A stretch of 38,499 bases of DNA from Blautia sp. (GCA_023663685.1 JAMPHB010000001.1:681469-719967); one strand, 5' to 3'. Numbered from the stretch's first letter, positions 7,841 through 17,149 are shown. Program-made: numbers and translations. Notes: generated by a model not told the origin, from the sequence alone.

Positions 7841-10540
7841 TCACCGCATACCAGACCTTTGCAATCCAAGTCCCCGAAGATAAATATCCGGAAAATGATA
7901 ACGAATAGGATCGGATAGTTTGAGCTGATAACGTCTTAAAATCCCAATATTAATTAAATTCCGTATTTCCTCCATCGGATTTGAAAAATCGCACCTTCGC
8001 AAAGCATCCTGCAGTATTCCTTCATCCACCGGTGATCGTCGAACAGTATCCTTCAAACTATCCAAAAAAACGGCATATTCCTGAAATTCCTCTTTTAAAT
8101 CTATTACCCTTTTCTCAGACACTTCTGGAAGTACATCCTCAAAGCACCTCGGTCGAATAATACCCTTCCCTATTGTCTGATTCCCTTCTTTTTGCGGCCC
8201 TGTCTCTTTATCTGCGGCCTTTGCAAAAATATCAATCATACTTCTGGGCACAATGACACCCTGCGTATCAGAAAGCCTGTTTTTAAACCAATTATAAGTA
8301 GATGCCTTATTGCCACTTCCCATCTTAACACCAATAAGCGCAGACAGCATCCTTCTATTGTCGCCCTCATCCACGTTTGGAATATATCCCAATCCATCTA
8401 CTTTACTAATTTGCTTTAAAGCAATTTTTTCATATAGGCTTTTCACATCATCCGATATACTAATGGCTCGTTTCCAGATCATTGCAAACAGCTGGTCGTA
8501 ATCCCACGCTATAGTGACCGAATAATTTTTTAGCTTAACCTTATCCGGGACATTCACCTCTCTGTCATAAATATCTTTGCGCAGAAAAATCCTGCTCCGG
8601 ACATTCTGCATAGCCGTCTCATTCTTATACCACATATCAATTAAAGCACTGACAAATTTTCCACGCTTCTTAGGTTCCACAATCCGGTCTAATGCATCAT
8701 AAATAATGGTAACTACTGTGGTCTTCTCCTTATAGTATTGATCAACCTTCTCCAGTACTTTTTTCATCTGGTATGCTGTTTCCCCCGACCATTCACTGTA
8801 AAGCTTTGCGGCAGACACATCATTAAATATACCGCCCACAGGACTATCAGAAATAATACAGCTTAGATTACTGTCGTTCTCCAGTAAAATTCTTAATGTT
8901 TCGTAATACAGAAATGCTCTAATTTGTTCTTCATTTTTTAGGCAGCTAAAATCGTCAACATAATTCGTTGCCTGCGAAGTACCTACAATCCATTCTGTAT
9001 GTTCGTACTGTTCTGTGGTTACATTCAAATATTTGGCAAGCGCTTTTGCATATTCATTGTTCTTTAATGCACTAAATAGTGCAGTCTTTCCTACACCTTT
9101 TTGACCGAGAACCAAAAATTTCCTCTGATCAAAAATAAACGTGTAACCTTTTAAAGGATAAAAATTGTTCTGCAAGTCCTTTTCAGTTGCAAATTCATCT
9201 TCTGCTGCCGCTGTCTCCAGTCCCCCCATAATTTTAGAGAATGCTGACGCAATTTTCTTAGCGTTGTCAGTATCCACTATCACAGCTGCGTCGGCGGGAT
9301 CATTTTGAAGTGTATCCTCAATTACATTCACAATCCTGCCATACTCTGTTTCCTGTTCCTCATATCCTTTTAAAAGCTGCTCTGTTGAGGCAACCACCTC
9401 CAAAGCTGCATTATAAGTTATATGAATCGGATAATGCTCCGCCGTTTCATCTTCCACAAGGATTTCTTCCGCCTGATATCCTTTATCACATTTTCTCAAC
9501 GCATGGTAGGCGCCGTCAATGTACATTTTCTTTTCTATCTGCGCCAGGGATTCGTTGACCGGAACTTTGCTGTTAATTAATAAAAATGGAGTACCACTAC
9601 TCTTTAGAATAGGCAAAGTCATCTGCATTCCTTCGATATTTTGCCTGCTTCCATAGAAAAACAATAATGCAAGATCCGAATATCTGGTTAGTGTAATTCC
9701 GCCAATCTGGTGAATACCTGAGCGCGTATCAATGAAAATATAATCCGGTTTCAAAAACAAGTCTATCTTCGACAATAATATATCAATAGGCGTCTTTTCT
9801 TCTTCATATGCCGGAACATCCATGTCAAACCGCATTAAGTTTTTACGGTAGACTTCAATGTCATTTTTCACCGCCGTCCCTACCGCAGGCAGGATGTATA
9901 TCTCACCTCCATATTGATTGACATTGCAATATTCGCCTATAGGATACAAATATTCATCAATATTGATTTCTTCCTGATAAACATTACTCTCCACCAAAAA
10001 ATCCAATATTCCATATTGTGACAAAGCATCTTCCGGAAAGAAACTGGACACCCCTGGGGCTTCCAGATCAAAATCCAGTATAGCAACCCTTTTTCCCCTT
10101 CTCGCGACTCCGATCGCAGACATCATCATTGTAGTTGTCCTGCCAACGCCTCCCTTAAAAGAATAAAAGCTTACCAGCTTGCTGGACAAAGCACACTTTT
10201 CTTTCTTTCTTCTTTTCGCATCCCAATATACATTGGTGATATATTTTTCAAATATCCACACCCGCTCCTTAATAGGAGTGCTTTCCTGCTTCCATATTTC
10301 AATTTCCTCTTTCGCAAAATAATTTTCCTCGATTGATTCACAGGAATTCAGCCATACATCAATCGTACCTCTCAATTCCTGTTCCAGTTGAACGACCAGT
10401 TCCTTCCGGGAAGTATCCATATATATAATAATTTTTCCATACACATTTTGGACAATATACAGCTCCAAATCGGTATATTCTTCCGCAAATTTCATAGCTG
10501 TTTCAACGGTTTTGTCCAAAACTCCATTATTATGTATCAT
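7841..10540 (-). CDS. KGGVGR-motif double P-loop NTPase
   Basis: This is an 899-aa protein. Residues 1-120 form a small alpha/beta region of unknown type. Residues 122-400 are a MinD/ParA-like (SIMIBI) ATPase with deviant Walker A FKGGVGRTTT (128-137), DFDLEAPG (156-163) and DYIFIDTRSG (266-275). The Arg in place of Lys in KGGVGK defines a known variant class. Residues 470-720 are a second NTPase with canonical P-loop LGQKGVGKTAL (478-488) and a hydrophobic strand ending IIYDALDR (Walker B). The C-terminus (about 720-899) looks helical or winged-helix. The start overlaps the upstream HEPN-like stop by four bases (ATGA), which implies translational coupling. Base composition is visibly AT-richer than flanking genes. 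A role in phage or plasmid conflict is inferred. Confidence 0.88.
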   Translation of the reverse strand: MIHNNGVLDKTVETAMKFAEEYTDLELYIVQNVYGKIIIYMDTSRKELVVQLEQELRGTIDVWLNSCESIEENYFAKEEIEIWKQESTPIKERVWIFEKYITNVYWDAKRRKKEKCALSSKLVSFYSFKGGVGRTTTMMMSAIGVARRGKRVAILDFDLEAPGVSSFFPEDALSQYGILDFLVESNVYQEEINIDEYLYPIGEYCNVNQYGGEIYILPAVGTAVKNDIEVYRKNLMRFDMDVPAYEEEKTPIDILLSKIDLFLKPDYIFIDTRSGIHQIGGITLTRYSDLALLFFYGSRQNIEGMQMTLPILKSSGTPFLLINSKVPVNESLAQIEKKMYIDGAYHALRKCDKGYQAEEILVEDETAEHYPIHITYNAALEVVASTEQLLKGYEEQETEYGRIVNVIEDTLQNDPADAAVIVDTDNAKKIASAFSKIMGGLETAAAEDEFATEKDLQNNFYPLKGYTFIFDQRKFLVLGQKGVGKTALFSALKNNEYAKALAKYLNVTTEQYEHTEWIVGTSQATNYVDDFSCLKNEEQIRAFLYYETLRILLENDSNLSCIISDSPVGGIFNDVSAAKLYSEWSGETAYQMKKVLEKVDQYYKEKTTVVTIIYDALDRIVEPKKRGKFVSALIDMWYKNETAMQNVRSRIFLRKDIYDREVNVPDKVKLKNYSVTIAWDYDQLFAMIWKRAISISDDVKSLYEKIALKQISKVDGLGYIPNVDEGDNRRMLSALIGVKMGSGNKASTYNWFKNRLSDTQGVIVPRSMIDIFAKAADKETGPQKEGNQTIGKGIIRPRCFEDVLPEVSEKRVIDLKEEFQEYAVFLDSLKDTVRRSPVDEGILQDALRRCDFSNPMEEIRNLINIGILRRYQLKLSDPIRYHFPDIYLRGLGLQRSGMR

Positions 10541-11004
10541 CTGGCACCTCCGATTACAATATTCGCCACAAATTGAAAGATATATCTGCTCTCCTCGATA
10601 TATCTCTCACACCATTCCTTTTCATGCCATTTTATATGGTCACCATACCGATATGCCGGACTCCAGTGCGGATATCCTTCTGGCCCAACAAAAATGTAAG
10701 GACATTTCTTTCTGCAGTCTAATCGGTATGCGGGCGAAATACCGCCAGTCATAGAAATCCAGTTTTCTAACTGGCTGTTTAATTCTTTGGTATTATGACC
10801 AAATTCCTTTAAGTCGCTCACCGAGTAAGGCTGTCCGTCCTGCTTTTTTCCATACCTTTGTAAAATATACTTTAAGGCACACTCCATAATATAGCCGCAT
10901 AAATAACAGCAATTATAGTATTCCCCTTTTTGAAACAATATTCTGGAGTCTTTGTACATTCTTTCCATTGTCTCCAAAAAATCAACTTCTCCCATTTGCG
11001 GCAT
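10537..11004 (-). CDS. HEPN-like domain protein
   Basis: This 155-aa protein is all-helical at its core. Residues about 8-50 carry the typical HEPN helix pattern (LFQKGEYYNCCYLCGYIMECALKYIL). The usual RNase motif of catalytic HEPN proteins (Arg-x4-6-His in a helix) is not visible, and the only close match, RYGDH, has the wrong spacing. It may therefore be a non-nucleolytic HEPN acting as adaptor or binding partner. AGGGGAAC lies just before ATG at 11004. It overlaps the downstream NTPase gene by four bases, so the pair should be made together. AT-rich codon use fits recent acquisition. Confidence 0.75.
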   Translation of the reverse strand: MPQMGEVDFLETMERMYKDSRILFQKGEYYNCCYLCGYIMECALKYILQRYGKKQDGQPYSVSDLKEFGHNTKELNSQLENWISMTGGISPAYRLDCRKKCPYIFVGPEGYPHWSPAYRYGDHIKWHEKEWCERYIEESRYIFQFVANIVIGGAR

Positions 11005-11086
11005 AGTTCCCCTGCTCCCTTTATTTCATCTGTTAAAAAATCTCCTCTAAAACACTCTTTCCAATATAATGTTATATGTTATCATA

Positions 11087-11116
11087 TCTATTCCCATTTT
11101 GTCTATTCCCATTTTG
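11087..11116. repeat. 15-bp direct repeat upstream of the HEPN-NTPase unit
   Basis: TCTATTCCCATTTTG occurs twice in tandem (11087-11101 and 11102-11116) and is followed by TCTAC, the start of a decayed third copy. It lies in the 129-base gap between the deacetylase stop and the HEPN-like start. It could be a regulator site or a scar of insertion. I see no convincing -35/-10 pair for the unit here. Confidence 0.75.
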
Positions 11117-11133
11117 TCTACTCTCAATCATCT

Positions 11134-11868
11134 CTATTCTAACAGCAGCTCCTCCACCGTCACAAATTCATAGCCCTGCTCCGTCAGCGCATCGATCACG
11201 GTGAAAGCCGCCTGCACGGAGGATCCGGAGGCGTCGTGGAGGAGAATGATCGTCCCGCCCTTATCCACGGCCTTTAGAATCCGCTGTGCCACAACATCGG
11301 AATCCGTCGCGGCCCAGTCCAGGGGATCCACGTCCCACAGCACCTCAATCATGGGAACCTTGTCATTGAGCGAATCCTTCCAGCAGCCGTAGGGCGGGCG
11401 GATATAGCCCGTGTACTCGCCGGTCACGGCATAAATCGCCTCCCTCGCGGCGTCAATCTGCTTCATGGCCGCCTCGTCCCCGATCTCCCCAAAATTCACA
11501 TGCCGGTAGGAGTGGACGCCGATCAGATGGCCATCGTCGTTGATTTTTTCCACCAGCTCAGGATACTCTTCCACCTCGGAGCCCAAAAGAAAAAACGTGG
11601 CTTTTACATCACGCTTCTTCAGCCCCTCCAGCAGCTTTTCTGTGTAAACAGCATTCGGCCCGTCGTCGAAGGTGATTGCGATCTGCTTCGGCAGCTCCCT
11701 GCCCATCTCCGCCTCCTTCCCCTCGTCCTTCTTTGTGTCCGCCAGCCGGATCACCGCTTCCCACTCTATGGGGAGTCCATGCGCCGCCACCCTCCCCAGA
11801 ATAAAGGCCAGCGCGAGAATAATCCCATACGCCGCCCTCCTTCTTTTCTCTGCCCGTTTTTGTCCCAT
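11134..11868 (-). CDS. Polysaccharide deacetylase (NodB family, CE4)
   Basis: This is a 244-aa protein. Residues about 9-30 form a hydrophobic N-terminal anchor or signal. The NodB domain shows motif 1 TFDDGP with the catalytic base and zinc Asp, motif 2 HSYRH (zinc His pair), motif 3 RPPYG, motif 4 WDVDPLDW and motif 5 LLHD. All metal and catalytic residues seem present. Such proteins remove N-acetyl groups from peptidoglycan or other glycans outside the membrane. AGGTGC precedes the ATG. It diverges from the chemoreceptor gene. A role linked to mannan acetyl groups is possible but unsupported, since CE4 enzymes mostly act on amino sugars. Confidence 0.92.
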   Translation of the reverse strand: MGQKRAEKRRRAAYGIILALAFILGRVAAHGLPIEWEAVIRLADTKKDEGKEAEMGRELPKQIAITFDDGPNAVYTEKLLEGLKKRDVKATFFLLGSEVEEYPELVEKINDDGHLIGVHSYRHVNFGEIGDEAAMKQIDAAREAIYAVTGEYTGYIRPPYGCWKDSLNDKVPMIEVLWDVDPLDWAATDSDVVAQRILKAVDKGGTIILLHDASGSSVQAAFTVIDALTEQGYEFVTVEELLLE

Positions 11869-11976
11869 TGGCGCACCTGCCTGCAGTAGTTATTTACATT
11901 CTATTCCCCATACACGGCGCGTATCACCAGACGGGCATGGCTGCCCGGAAAAATACCACAAAAAACTTTCGTTTGT

Positions 11977-11986
11977 TTTAGCTAAA
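11977..11986. promoter_or_regulatory. Candidate LacI-type operator (TTTAGCTAAA) at the chemoreceptor promoter
   Basis: This perfect 10-bp palindrome lies seven bases upstream of the -35 at 11993. The longer stretch TTTAGCTAAATTTTAC is mirrored by GTAAAATTAGCTTA (12015-12028), which spans the -10 box, so two arms bracket the promoter. The same 10-mer occurs at the LacI gene promoter (28373-28382). Confidence 0.5.
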
Positions 11987-11992
11987 TTTTAC

Positions 11993-12021
11993 TTGATTAT
12001 ATGAAGAAAATGAGGTAAAAT
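11993..12021 (+). promoter_or_regulatory. Promoter of the chemoreceptor gene
   Basis: TTGATT (11993-11998), a 17-base spacer and TAAAAT (12016-12021) lie about 43 bases upstream of the start codon. It reads as a sigma-A-type promoter. I do not see a sigma-D flagellar promoter. Confidence 0.6.
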
Positions 12022-12063
12022 TAGCTTATAAAAATAAGTACTTTTCAGGGGGGATGGTTGCGC

Positions 12064-14124
12064 ATGAAAAATCACAGAGGAAAACGAAGCGGCAGCATCA
12101 TGCAGACTCTGCTGGCGGGCTTTTTTGTCCCGGTTATTTTAATCATTGTTCTGGGAGTCGTGTGCTACAATACCGCCTCCTCCGGGATTATGTCCAAATA
12201 CCGGACGTCCGCCGTCTCCACGGTATCCGCCGTGGGAAGCTACGGCGACCTGATGTGCCGCGCGGTTTCCAACAAGGCATTAGAGCTGGTCACGAACGGC
12301 AGCGTGGGCGATTACTATTCCAAATACTATAAGCGCAACGATTCGCAGTCTGCGGAGTCCTACCGCGAAGCGGCCGCCCTGCTCCGCAACGCTCTGGCGA
12401 CGAATTCCACCATGTACAGCTGCTCTGTGATTCCCGCTGGCGGCTCCTACGCCACCACCCTCTCCGGCACCATGTCGGACAATCCCGGCGAGGACTTTTT
12501 CGCCAGCCCGGAGGGCGCATTTTTCGCGGCGGACGCCGGCGCGCAGAACCAGTGGTGCGGCTATCACACTTATCTGGATGAGAATTTAAACAGCGACCCG
12601 TCCAAATACGGTCTCGCCTTTTTTCAGCGGATCAGCCACGGCGATTCGGTGCTGGTCATGGATATCAGTATGGATGCCATCCGGGATATGCTGGAGCAGA
12701 TGGACTTCGGCGAGGGCAGCATAAGAGCCGTAATCTCACCGGACGGCAGGGAGACTGCCCTTCGGCAGGGGGAGGAGGAGCTTCTTGCCGACACATGGTT
12801 TTCGGGCGAATCCTTCTATGAGGAGACGAAGGATGCGCCCGAGCCCGGATACCGGAATGTGACGATTGGCGGCGAGAGCTATCTGTATGTATACAGCTCC
12901 ATGGGCGCCAAAGGCGTCATGGTCTGCGCCCTGATTCCAAAGAACCATCTGCTCAGCCAGGTGATGACCATCAAGTATGTGACAATTGCGATTGTAATCC
13001 TTGCCGTGATCGCCTCCCTCCTGATCGGCATGTATATCTCCGCAGGCATCAGCCGGACGGTCAGAAGTATGACGGCCGGGCTGTCGCGGGTGGCGGAGGG
13101 CGATTTTTCCGCAAGCTTTCACACGAAGCGGAGGGACGAGTTCCAGACGCTCACTCAGAGCCTCAATTCCATGCTCCAGAGTATGCGGGAGCTGATGCGC
13201 AATATGAAACAGTTCTCCTCAAAGGTGAACGATATGGCGGGCAATGTGCAGACCAAAACCCTGACCGTGAACGACTCGATCGAGCATGTATCCACCGCCA
13301 TGGGAGAGGTGTCCAAAGGCGTGCAGAGTCAGGCGCAGGACACCGAGAAGAGCAATGAGAAGATGATCGACTTTTCCGGCTCCATCAACATGGTCACCGA
13401 CCGTACCTCCGATATGGGAAGTGTCGCAGACCGGGCCATCGACGCCGTGGGGCAGGGCAAAGCCATCGTAGAGGAGCTGAACCGGAAATCCAACCACACG
13501 GTAGAGCTCACAGCCAACCTTGTGGACGATATCCGCGCGGTGCAGGAGAATTCGCAGGAGATCACGAACTTTGTCGCAATCATCAGCAGTATCGCAGACC
13601 AGACCAACCTGCTGTCACTGAACGCCTCCATTGAGGCCGCCCGGGCAGGGGAGGCAGGCAGGGGCTTCTCCGTCGTTGCGGAGGAGATCCGCAAGCTGGC
13701 GGACCAGTCCAATGAATCCGCAAGCCAGATCCAGCACATTGTGGAGCACATTGTCGCCACCACAGACCAGACCACAGCCTCCGCCCAGAAGACCGAGGCG
13801 ATGGTCAATGAGCAGGCGCGGGCACTGGAACAGACCTCAGAGGTATTTACACTGATTCAGGAGAGCGTCGGGGAACTGGTAGAAGATATCAAGTCGATCA
13901 CAGATCATCTGACTCAGATTCTGGCAGAAAAAGATGTGGTGGAGGCCTCCATTATGAATATCTCCGCCGCCTCCGAGGAGGTAGCCGCCTCTACAGAGGA
14001 GGTCAACACCTCCATGGGCGCACAGGTTTCTGCCGTGCAGAGCCTCAAGCAGGAAGCGGAGCTCCTGAGCAGGGATGCCGAGGAGCTCAACGCCGCAATG
14101 GAAAGATTCCGCATTGAAAATTGA
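12064..14124 (+). CDS. Methyl-accepting chemotaxis protein
   Basis: This is a 686-aa transmembrane chemoreceptor. TM1 spans about residues 13-36, an extracytoplasmic sensor region of about 260 residues follows (probably Cache-like, type not certain), and TM2 lies near residues 302-322. A HAMP linker (about 323-376) and a long coiled-coil signalling domain come next. The hairpin tip reads [20 protein letters not shown] and continues into [15 protein letters not shown]. The start is taken as ATG 12064; an in-frame TTG at 12058 with AGGGGGG four bases upstream is an alternative. It is the only plus-strand gene between 1 and 26 kb and it converges on the GGDEF gene. A palindrome shared with the LacI promoter hints at sugar-linked control. 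Confidence 0.93.
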   Translation: MKNHRGKRSGSIMQTLLAGFFVPVILIIVLGVVCYNTASSGIMSKYRTSAVSTVSAVGSYGDLMCRAVSNKALELVTNGSVGDYYSKYYKRNDSQSAESYREAAALLRNALATNSTMYSCSVIPAGGSYATTLSGTMSDNPGEDFFASPEGAFFAADAGAQNQWCGYHTYLDENLNSDPSKYGLAFFQRISHGDSVLVMDISMDAIRDMLEQMDFGEGSIRAVISPDGRETALRQGEEELLADTWFSGESFYEETKDAPEPGYRNVTIGGESYLYVYSSMGAKGVMVCALIPKNHLLSQVMTIKYVTIAIVILAVIASLLIGMYISAGISRTVRSMTAGLSRVAEGDFSASFHTKRRDEFQTLTQSLNSMLQSMRELMRNMKQFSSKVNDMAGNVQTKTLTVNDSIEHVSTAMGEVSKGVQSQAQDTEKSNEKMIDFSGSINMVTDRTSDMGSVADRAIDAVGQGKAIVEELNRKSNHTVELTANLVDDIRAVQENSQEITNFVAIISSIADQTNLLSLNASIEAARAGEAGRGFSVVAEEIRKLADQSNESASQIQHIVEHIVATTDQTTASAQKTEAMVNEQARALEQTSEVFTLIQESVGELVEDIKSITDHLTQILAEKDVVEASIMNISAASEEVAASTEEVNTSMGAQVSAVQSLKQEAELLSRDAEELNAAMERFRIEN

Positions 14125-14136
14125 CAAAGAAACGCA

Positions 14137-16110
14137 TTAAGAGGGATGTTTGACGACATCCTTCTTTCTTGTCTTTTTCATCTCATAGAGCTGCCCGTCG
14201 GCGAGGCGGAGGGCGTTCTCAAGCGTGACCGTATCCTCCGGCCGCAGCAGATAAGCGCCCACGGACACCGTCACATTGTAGGGGCGGTCGCTCATCGCAT
14301 TGAAGTCGTCAAAATCATCTGCAATCTGTGCGAACAGCTCGCCATCCTTAAGCTCCGTCGCCAGCGCGCAGGCAAACTCGTCGCCCCCGATGCGCGCCAC
14401 CACCCCGGAGCCGGCCGCCCGCGTCAAAATCCGGGCGATCGTGTTCAGTGAAAAATCTCCCTCCTCGTGGCCGTAGCGGTCGTTAATAATTTTCAGATTG
14501 TTCATGTCCACATACAAAAGCATAAGGGAGCAGCCCTTCTGTGCGCACTCCTTCCGCAGCTTCTCCGCCGCAGCGTAGAATCCCCTGCGGTTATAGATTC
14601 CCGTGAGCGGATCGCGCTTTGAGATCGTCTCCAGCTCCAGATTGTTCTCCTGCAAAACCGTAAGGCTCTCCTCCAGTTTTTTCTGGATTGTCTCGTTTGT
14701 CTTAAGCAGGTCAATCACCTTCACCGCCACCGACATCTGATTGCCGAGAAATTCCCCATTCTCCAGCACCTCAGCCGTCAGGTCGCAGACCAGCACGCCG
14801 TATAGCATCTCGTTGGAGTAGAGCGGGAGTGTCACCAGGGCACTGTTTTTTGACCCCAGCCGTCCAAACGCCGCGGCAAAAATCTCCTCCGCCTCCACCT
14901 CCTGCTCAGTTCCCTGCACATTCGACACTCTTTCCCTGCACTGCATGGATTTTAAATACATCCGCTCCGGAAGCTCAAACAGCTCCCGGTACAAATGAAT
15001 CTGCGGCGTCTCATAGAGAAAGATAAAGGCGTTGCGGATTCCCAGCCAGTCCATCGTCCCTAAGATTTCCCCGTAACTCTGGTCGTTGCCCCGCTCAAAA
15101 CGCAGCACCTTAAGAATAAACTGCTTCATCTCAAAGCTCGCCCGGTTGTGCTTGCCGCGCTGCTCGTCCAGCAGATGGTTCATTTTCAGATACTGCTCGT
15201 GTACCTCCGCCTGCCGCTCCTCCTCGGTCTGGCCGTCCATGCAGAAGGAATCCCTGCGCACAAATTTCGTCGGCAGGTTCACACTCTCCACCGTCTCCCC
15301 GTCCAGCATACGCATCAACAGCCGCAGCGTCTCCTCTCCGAGCACGGACACGTCCGCCTCCACCGAGGAGAGCGTGGGAAAAATCTGGGACGACCACGCC
15401 GTATTGTCGTAGCCGAACACCGAGATATCCCTGCCCGCCACCAGATTTCTGCGCTTTAACTCCTCGTACAGCCCCGAAGCCACCTCGTCGTTGACACAGA
15501 AGACGCCCTGCAGATCCGGGTTATTGTTTAAAAGCCTTGCAAACTCCCTGCGGCTGTTGCCGCTCAGATCCCCGGACACATAGCGTCTCTCCTCCGGCTC
15601 GATGCCGTGCTCCCTTAAGGTCTGCTCAAAGGCCGCCCTCCGCTCAATCGAGTCCGAGAGGGCAGGAGGACCCCCTACCATGCCGATTCTGGTATAGCCC
15701 AGCTTCTCGATCATGTAGGAGACCCCCTCTCTGATGCCCTGGTAATTGTCATAGTTGACCGCCACATAGCCCTCCATCTTGGTGGAGGCCAAAACGCAGG
15801 GAATCCCTGCGTAGCGCGCCATAAATTCCCGCAGCCGCTCCTCAGTCGTATAGCAGCCGATACAGTTGGCAGCGACGATCAGTCCGTCCATGTTTGATTT
15901 TTTTGCAAAGGAAAATACCGTCTCATACTGGTATTCGTACATAATATCAGGAAAGCCCGAGTAGTCTCTGTCCAGAAACTTCCCCGGCAGAAGCACAATA
16001 TGCACCGGATACTCCTTCATCACCCTGCGGATGCCCGCGCAGAGCGCGCGCGTAAAATCGTCCGCGACTCCACCCACCAATACACCAATCGTCTTTTCCC
16101 TTTTCTCCAT
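14137..16110 (-). CDS. LacI-type sugar-binding domain fused to GGDEF
   Basis: This is a 657-aa cytoplasmic protein with no membrane segment and no N-terminal helix-turn-helix. Residues 7-270 form a type-I periplasmic-binding fold as in LacI/GalR effector domains (IGVLVGGVADDF near the start, VFGYDNTAWSS near 240). Residues about 330-480 are a linker or GAF-like region, then a coiled coil. Residues about 500-650 are a diguanylate cyclase domain with RDPLTGIYNRRGF and intact GGDEF (575-579). The inhibitory I-site RxxD is absent, with Ala and Gly at those positions. Start at 16110 is chosen for AGGGGTGG upstream; the upstream extension lies in the CE2 gene. It is last in the mannan operon, so a sugar ligand controlling c-di-GMP synthesis is a reasonable inference. 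Confidence 0.9.
   Translation of the reverse strand: MEKREKTIGVLVGGVADDFTRALCAGIRRVMKEYPVHIVLLPGKFLDRDYSGFPDIMYEYQYETVFSFAKKSNMDGLIVAANCIGCYTTEERLREFMARYAGIPCVLASTKMEGYVAVNYDNYQGIREGVSYMIEKLGYTRIGMVGGPPALSDSIERRAAFEQTLREHGIEPEERRYVSGDLSGNSRREFARLLNNNPDLQGVFCVNDEVASGLYEELKRRNLVAGRDISVFGYDNTAWSSQIFPTLSSVEADVSVLGEETLRLLMRMLDGETVESVNLPTKFVRRDSFCMDGQTEEERQAEVHEQYLKMNHLLDEQRGKHNRASFEMKQFILKVLRFERGNDQSYGEILGTMDWLGIRNAFIFLYETPQIHLYRELFELPERMYLKSMQCRERVSNVQGTEQEVEAEEIFAAAFGRLGSKNSALVTLPLYSNEMLYGVLVCDLTAEVLENGEFLGNQMSVAVKVIDLLKTNETIQKKLEESLTVLQENNLELETISKRDPLTGIYNRRGFYAAAEKLRKECAQKGCSLMLLYVDMNNLKIINDRYGHEEGDFSLNTIARILTRAAGSGVVARIGGDEFACALATELKDGELFAQIADDFDDFNAMSDRPYNVTVSVGAYLLRPEDTVTLENALRLADGQLYEMKKTRKKDVVKHPS
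14139..14166. terminator. Shared stem-loop between converging genes
   Basis: An 11-bp stem (14139-14149 with 14156-14166, one G-T pair) and a 6-base loop overlap the last codons of the GGDEF gene, 15 bases past the chemoreceptor stop. The T-rich tract after it on the plus strand is short (TTCTTTCTT), so termination strength is uncertain. Confidence 0.5.
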
Positions 16111-16111
16111 A

Positions 16112-17149
16112 TTACCACCCCTGAATCTGTAAACCCTCAATGTAGCAAACCAGCTCCTCCGCCATCTCGCGTGCCTCGGGAATCCGCAGATGTCCCGGCG
16201 TCCCCCTGCCGTTCCTCCGGAAGAGGTAGTGCGTGATCCGCGGGTCGGCAAGAGAGCCGCACACCTCTTCGACCGCCTCGTCCCACCCCCTGTCATGCTC
16301 CAGAAGTGTCGTGATGCAGACGATGGAGGCCAGCGGATAGACGCCCCTTAAGTTCTGCAGAAAGCCCCTGTAATGCGCCTTCCAGCGGCGCGCCTCCTCC
16401 CCGTGCGGGGAAAGCCTCATATAGTCCAGCGGATTGCTGTCATTCTGCCCGATGGCGACAAGCACAAGCTGCGGCTGCCACCGGGAAAAATCCCACGGCG
16501 CCGGCTCATGCAGGGCTGTATTGCAGCATACCTTATCCCAGACGCTCTCCATGCCGACGTACTCCGGCTCCTGAAACCAGCCCGTTTTGTCCATGAGCGC
16601 GATGCCGCCCTGCGCGATATCGTGGAGCTCCGCGCCCAGCAGGCGGGCGGTCATCCAGCCGTAGGAATACCAGCTGTTGGAGTACTCCCCGTCGTGCTCC
16701 GGGTCAGGCCGCCCCACATAGGCCTCTGCCTCGGCGAGCTCCCCGGCGGAAACGGAATCTCCGTAGATCTCCATACGGCGGCGCGGACGCTGGGGCGGTG
16801 CAAGAAGCTCCCCCGCCAGTTCCAGCCTTATGAGCGTCACCTCATGGCAGCTGTCCATGCGCTTGAACACCAGCGCCTCGTGCTCTGCCTCCCCTCCTCC
16901 CGGAATGTCTATGACGGTCTCTCCCGTCTCCGCAAGGCGCACGCGTTGCTGCTGCCCGTCCACGATCACTCCGAAAAAGCTGCTCCAGTACTGTCTCTTA
17001 TTGCCCACCGTAAGCCTCGCCGTCCCGCGAAAGCGGAAGCGAAGGCTGGTAGCGGGGAACACAAAGACCGGGGAGCCGCCGCGCCAGTCGATTCTTCCCG
17101 TATACAAAAGCCTCCCGTCATCGAGCTTTATCTCTTTCCATTCTAACAT
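16112..17149 (-). CDS. CE2-like acetyl esterase (SGNH fold)
   Basis: This 345-aa protein lacks a signal peptide. The N-terminal beta-sandwich spans about 1-120 and the SGNH hydrolase about 125-345, the domain order of carbohydrate esterase family 2. Nucleophile Ser132 sits in YGDSVSAGE, the oxyanion Asn in AIGQNDSN, and the catalytic His is at about 320 (GTPGHLRIPEA). In Roseburia the CE2 partner removes 3-, 4- and 6-O-acetyl groups from manno-oligosaccharides, and the same role is inferred here. ATG 17149 is chosen because AGGTGA lies five bases before it and the beta-sandwich begins there. The stop lies directly before the GGDEF start, which makes the two genes one transcript. Confidence 0.87.
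   Translation of the reverse strand: MLEWKEIKLDDGRLLYTGRIDWRGGSPVFVFPATSLRFRFRGTARLTVGNKRQYWSSFFGVIVDGQQQRVRLAETGETVIDIPGGGEAEHEALVFKRMDSCHEVTLIRLELAGELLAPPQRPRRRMEIYGDSVSAGELAEAEAYVGRPDPEHDGEYSNSWYSYGWMTARLLGAELHDIAQGGIALMDKTGWFQEPEYVGMESVWDKVCCNTALHEPAPWDFSRWQPQLVLVAIGQNDSNPLDYMRLSPHGEEARRWKAHYRGFLQNLRGVYPLASIVCITTLLEHDRGWDEAVEEVCGSLADPRITHYLFRRNGRGTPGHLRIPEAREMAEELVCYIEGLQIQGW

Noticed and set aside
7841-10540. Classical chromosome-partitioning ParA
   Set aside because: The Walker A is KGGVGR, a second NTPase domain follows, and there is no ParB gene or centromere-like repeat array nearby.
10537-11004. Catalytic HEPN ribonuclease
   Set aside because: No Arg-x4-6-His motif is visible in a helix, so I call only a HEPN-like fold.
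11932-11947. CGGGCA-TGGC-TGCCCG hairpin between deacetylase and chemoreceptor genes
   Set aside because: It has no T-tract for either gene and no clear position relative to a promoter; its meaning cannot be supported.
16111-16296. N-terminal extension of the GGDEF protein ORF
   Set aside because: The 62 extra residues are Arg/Gly-rich and lie wholly in the CE2 gene in another frame; a good ribosome binding site sits before ATG 16110.
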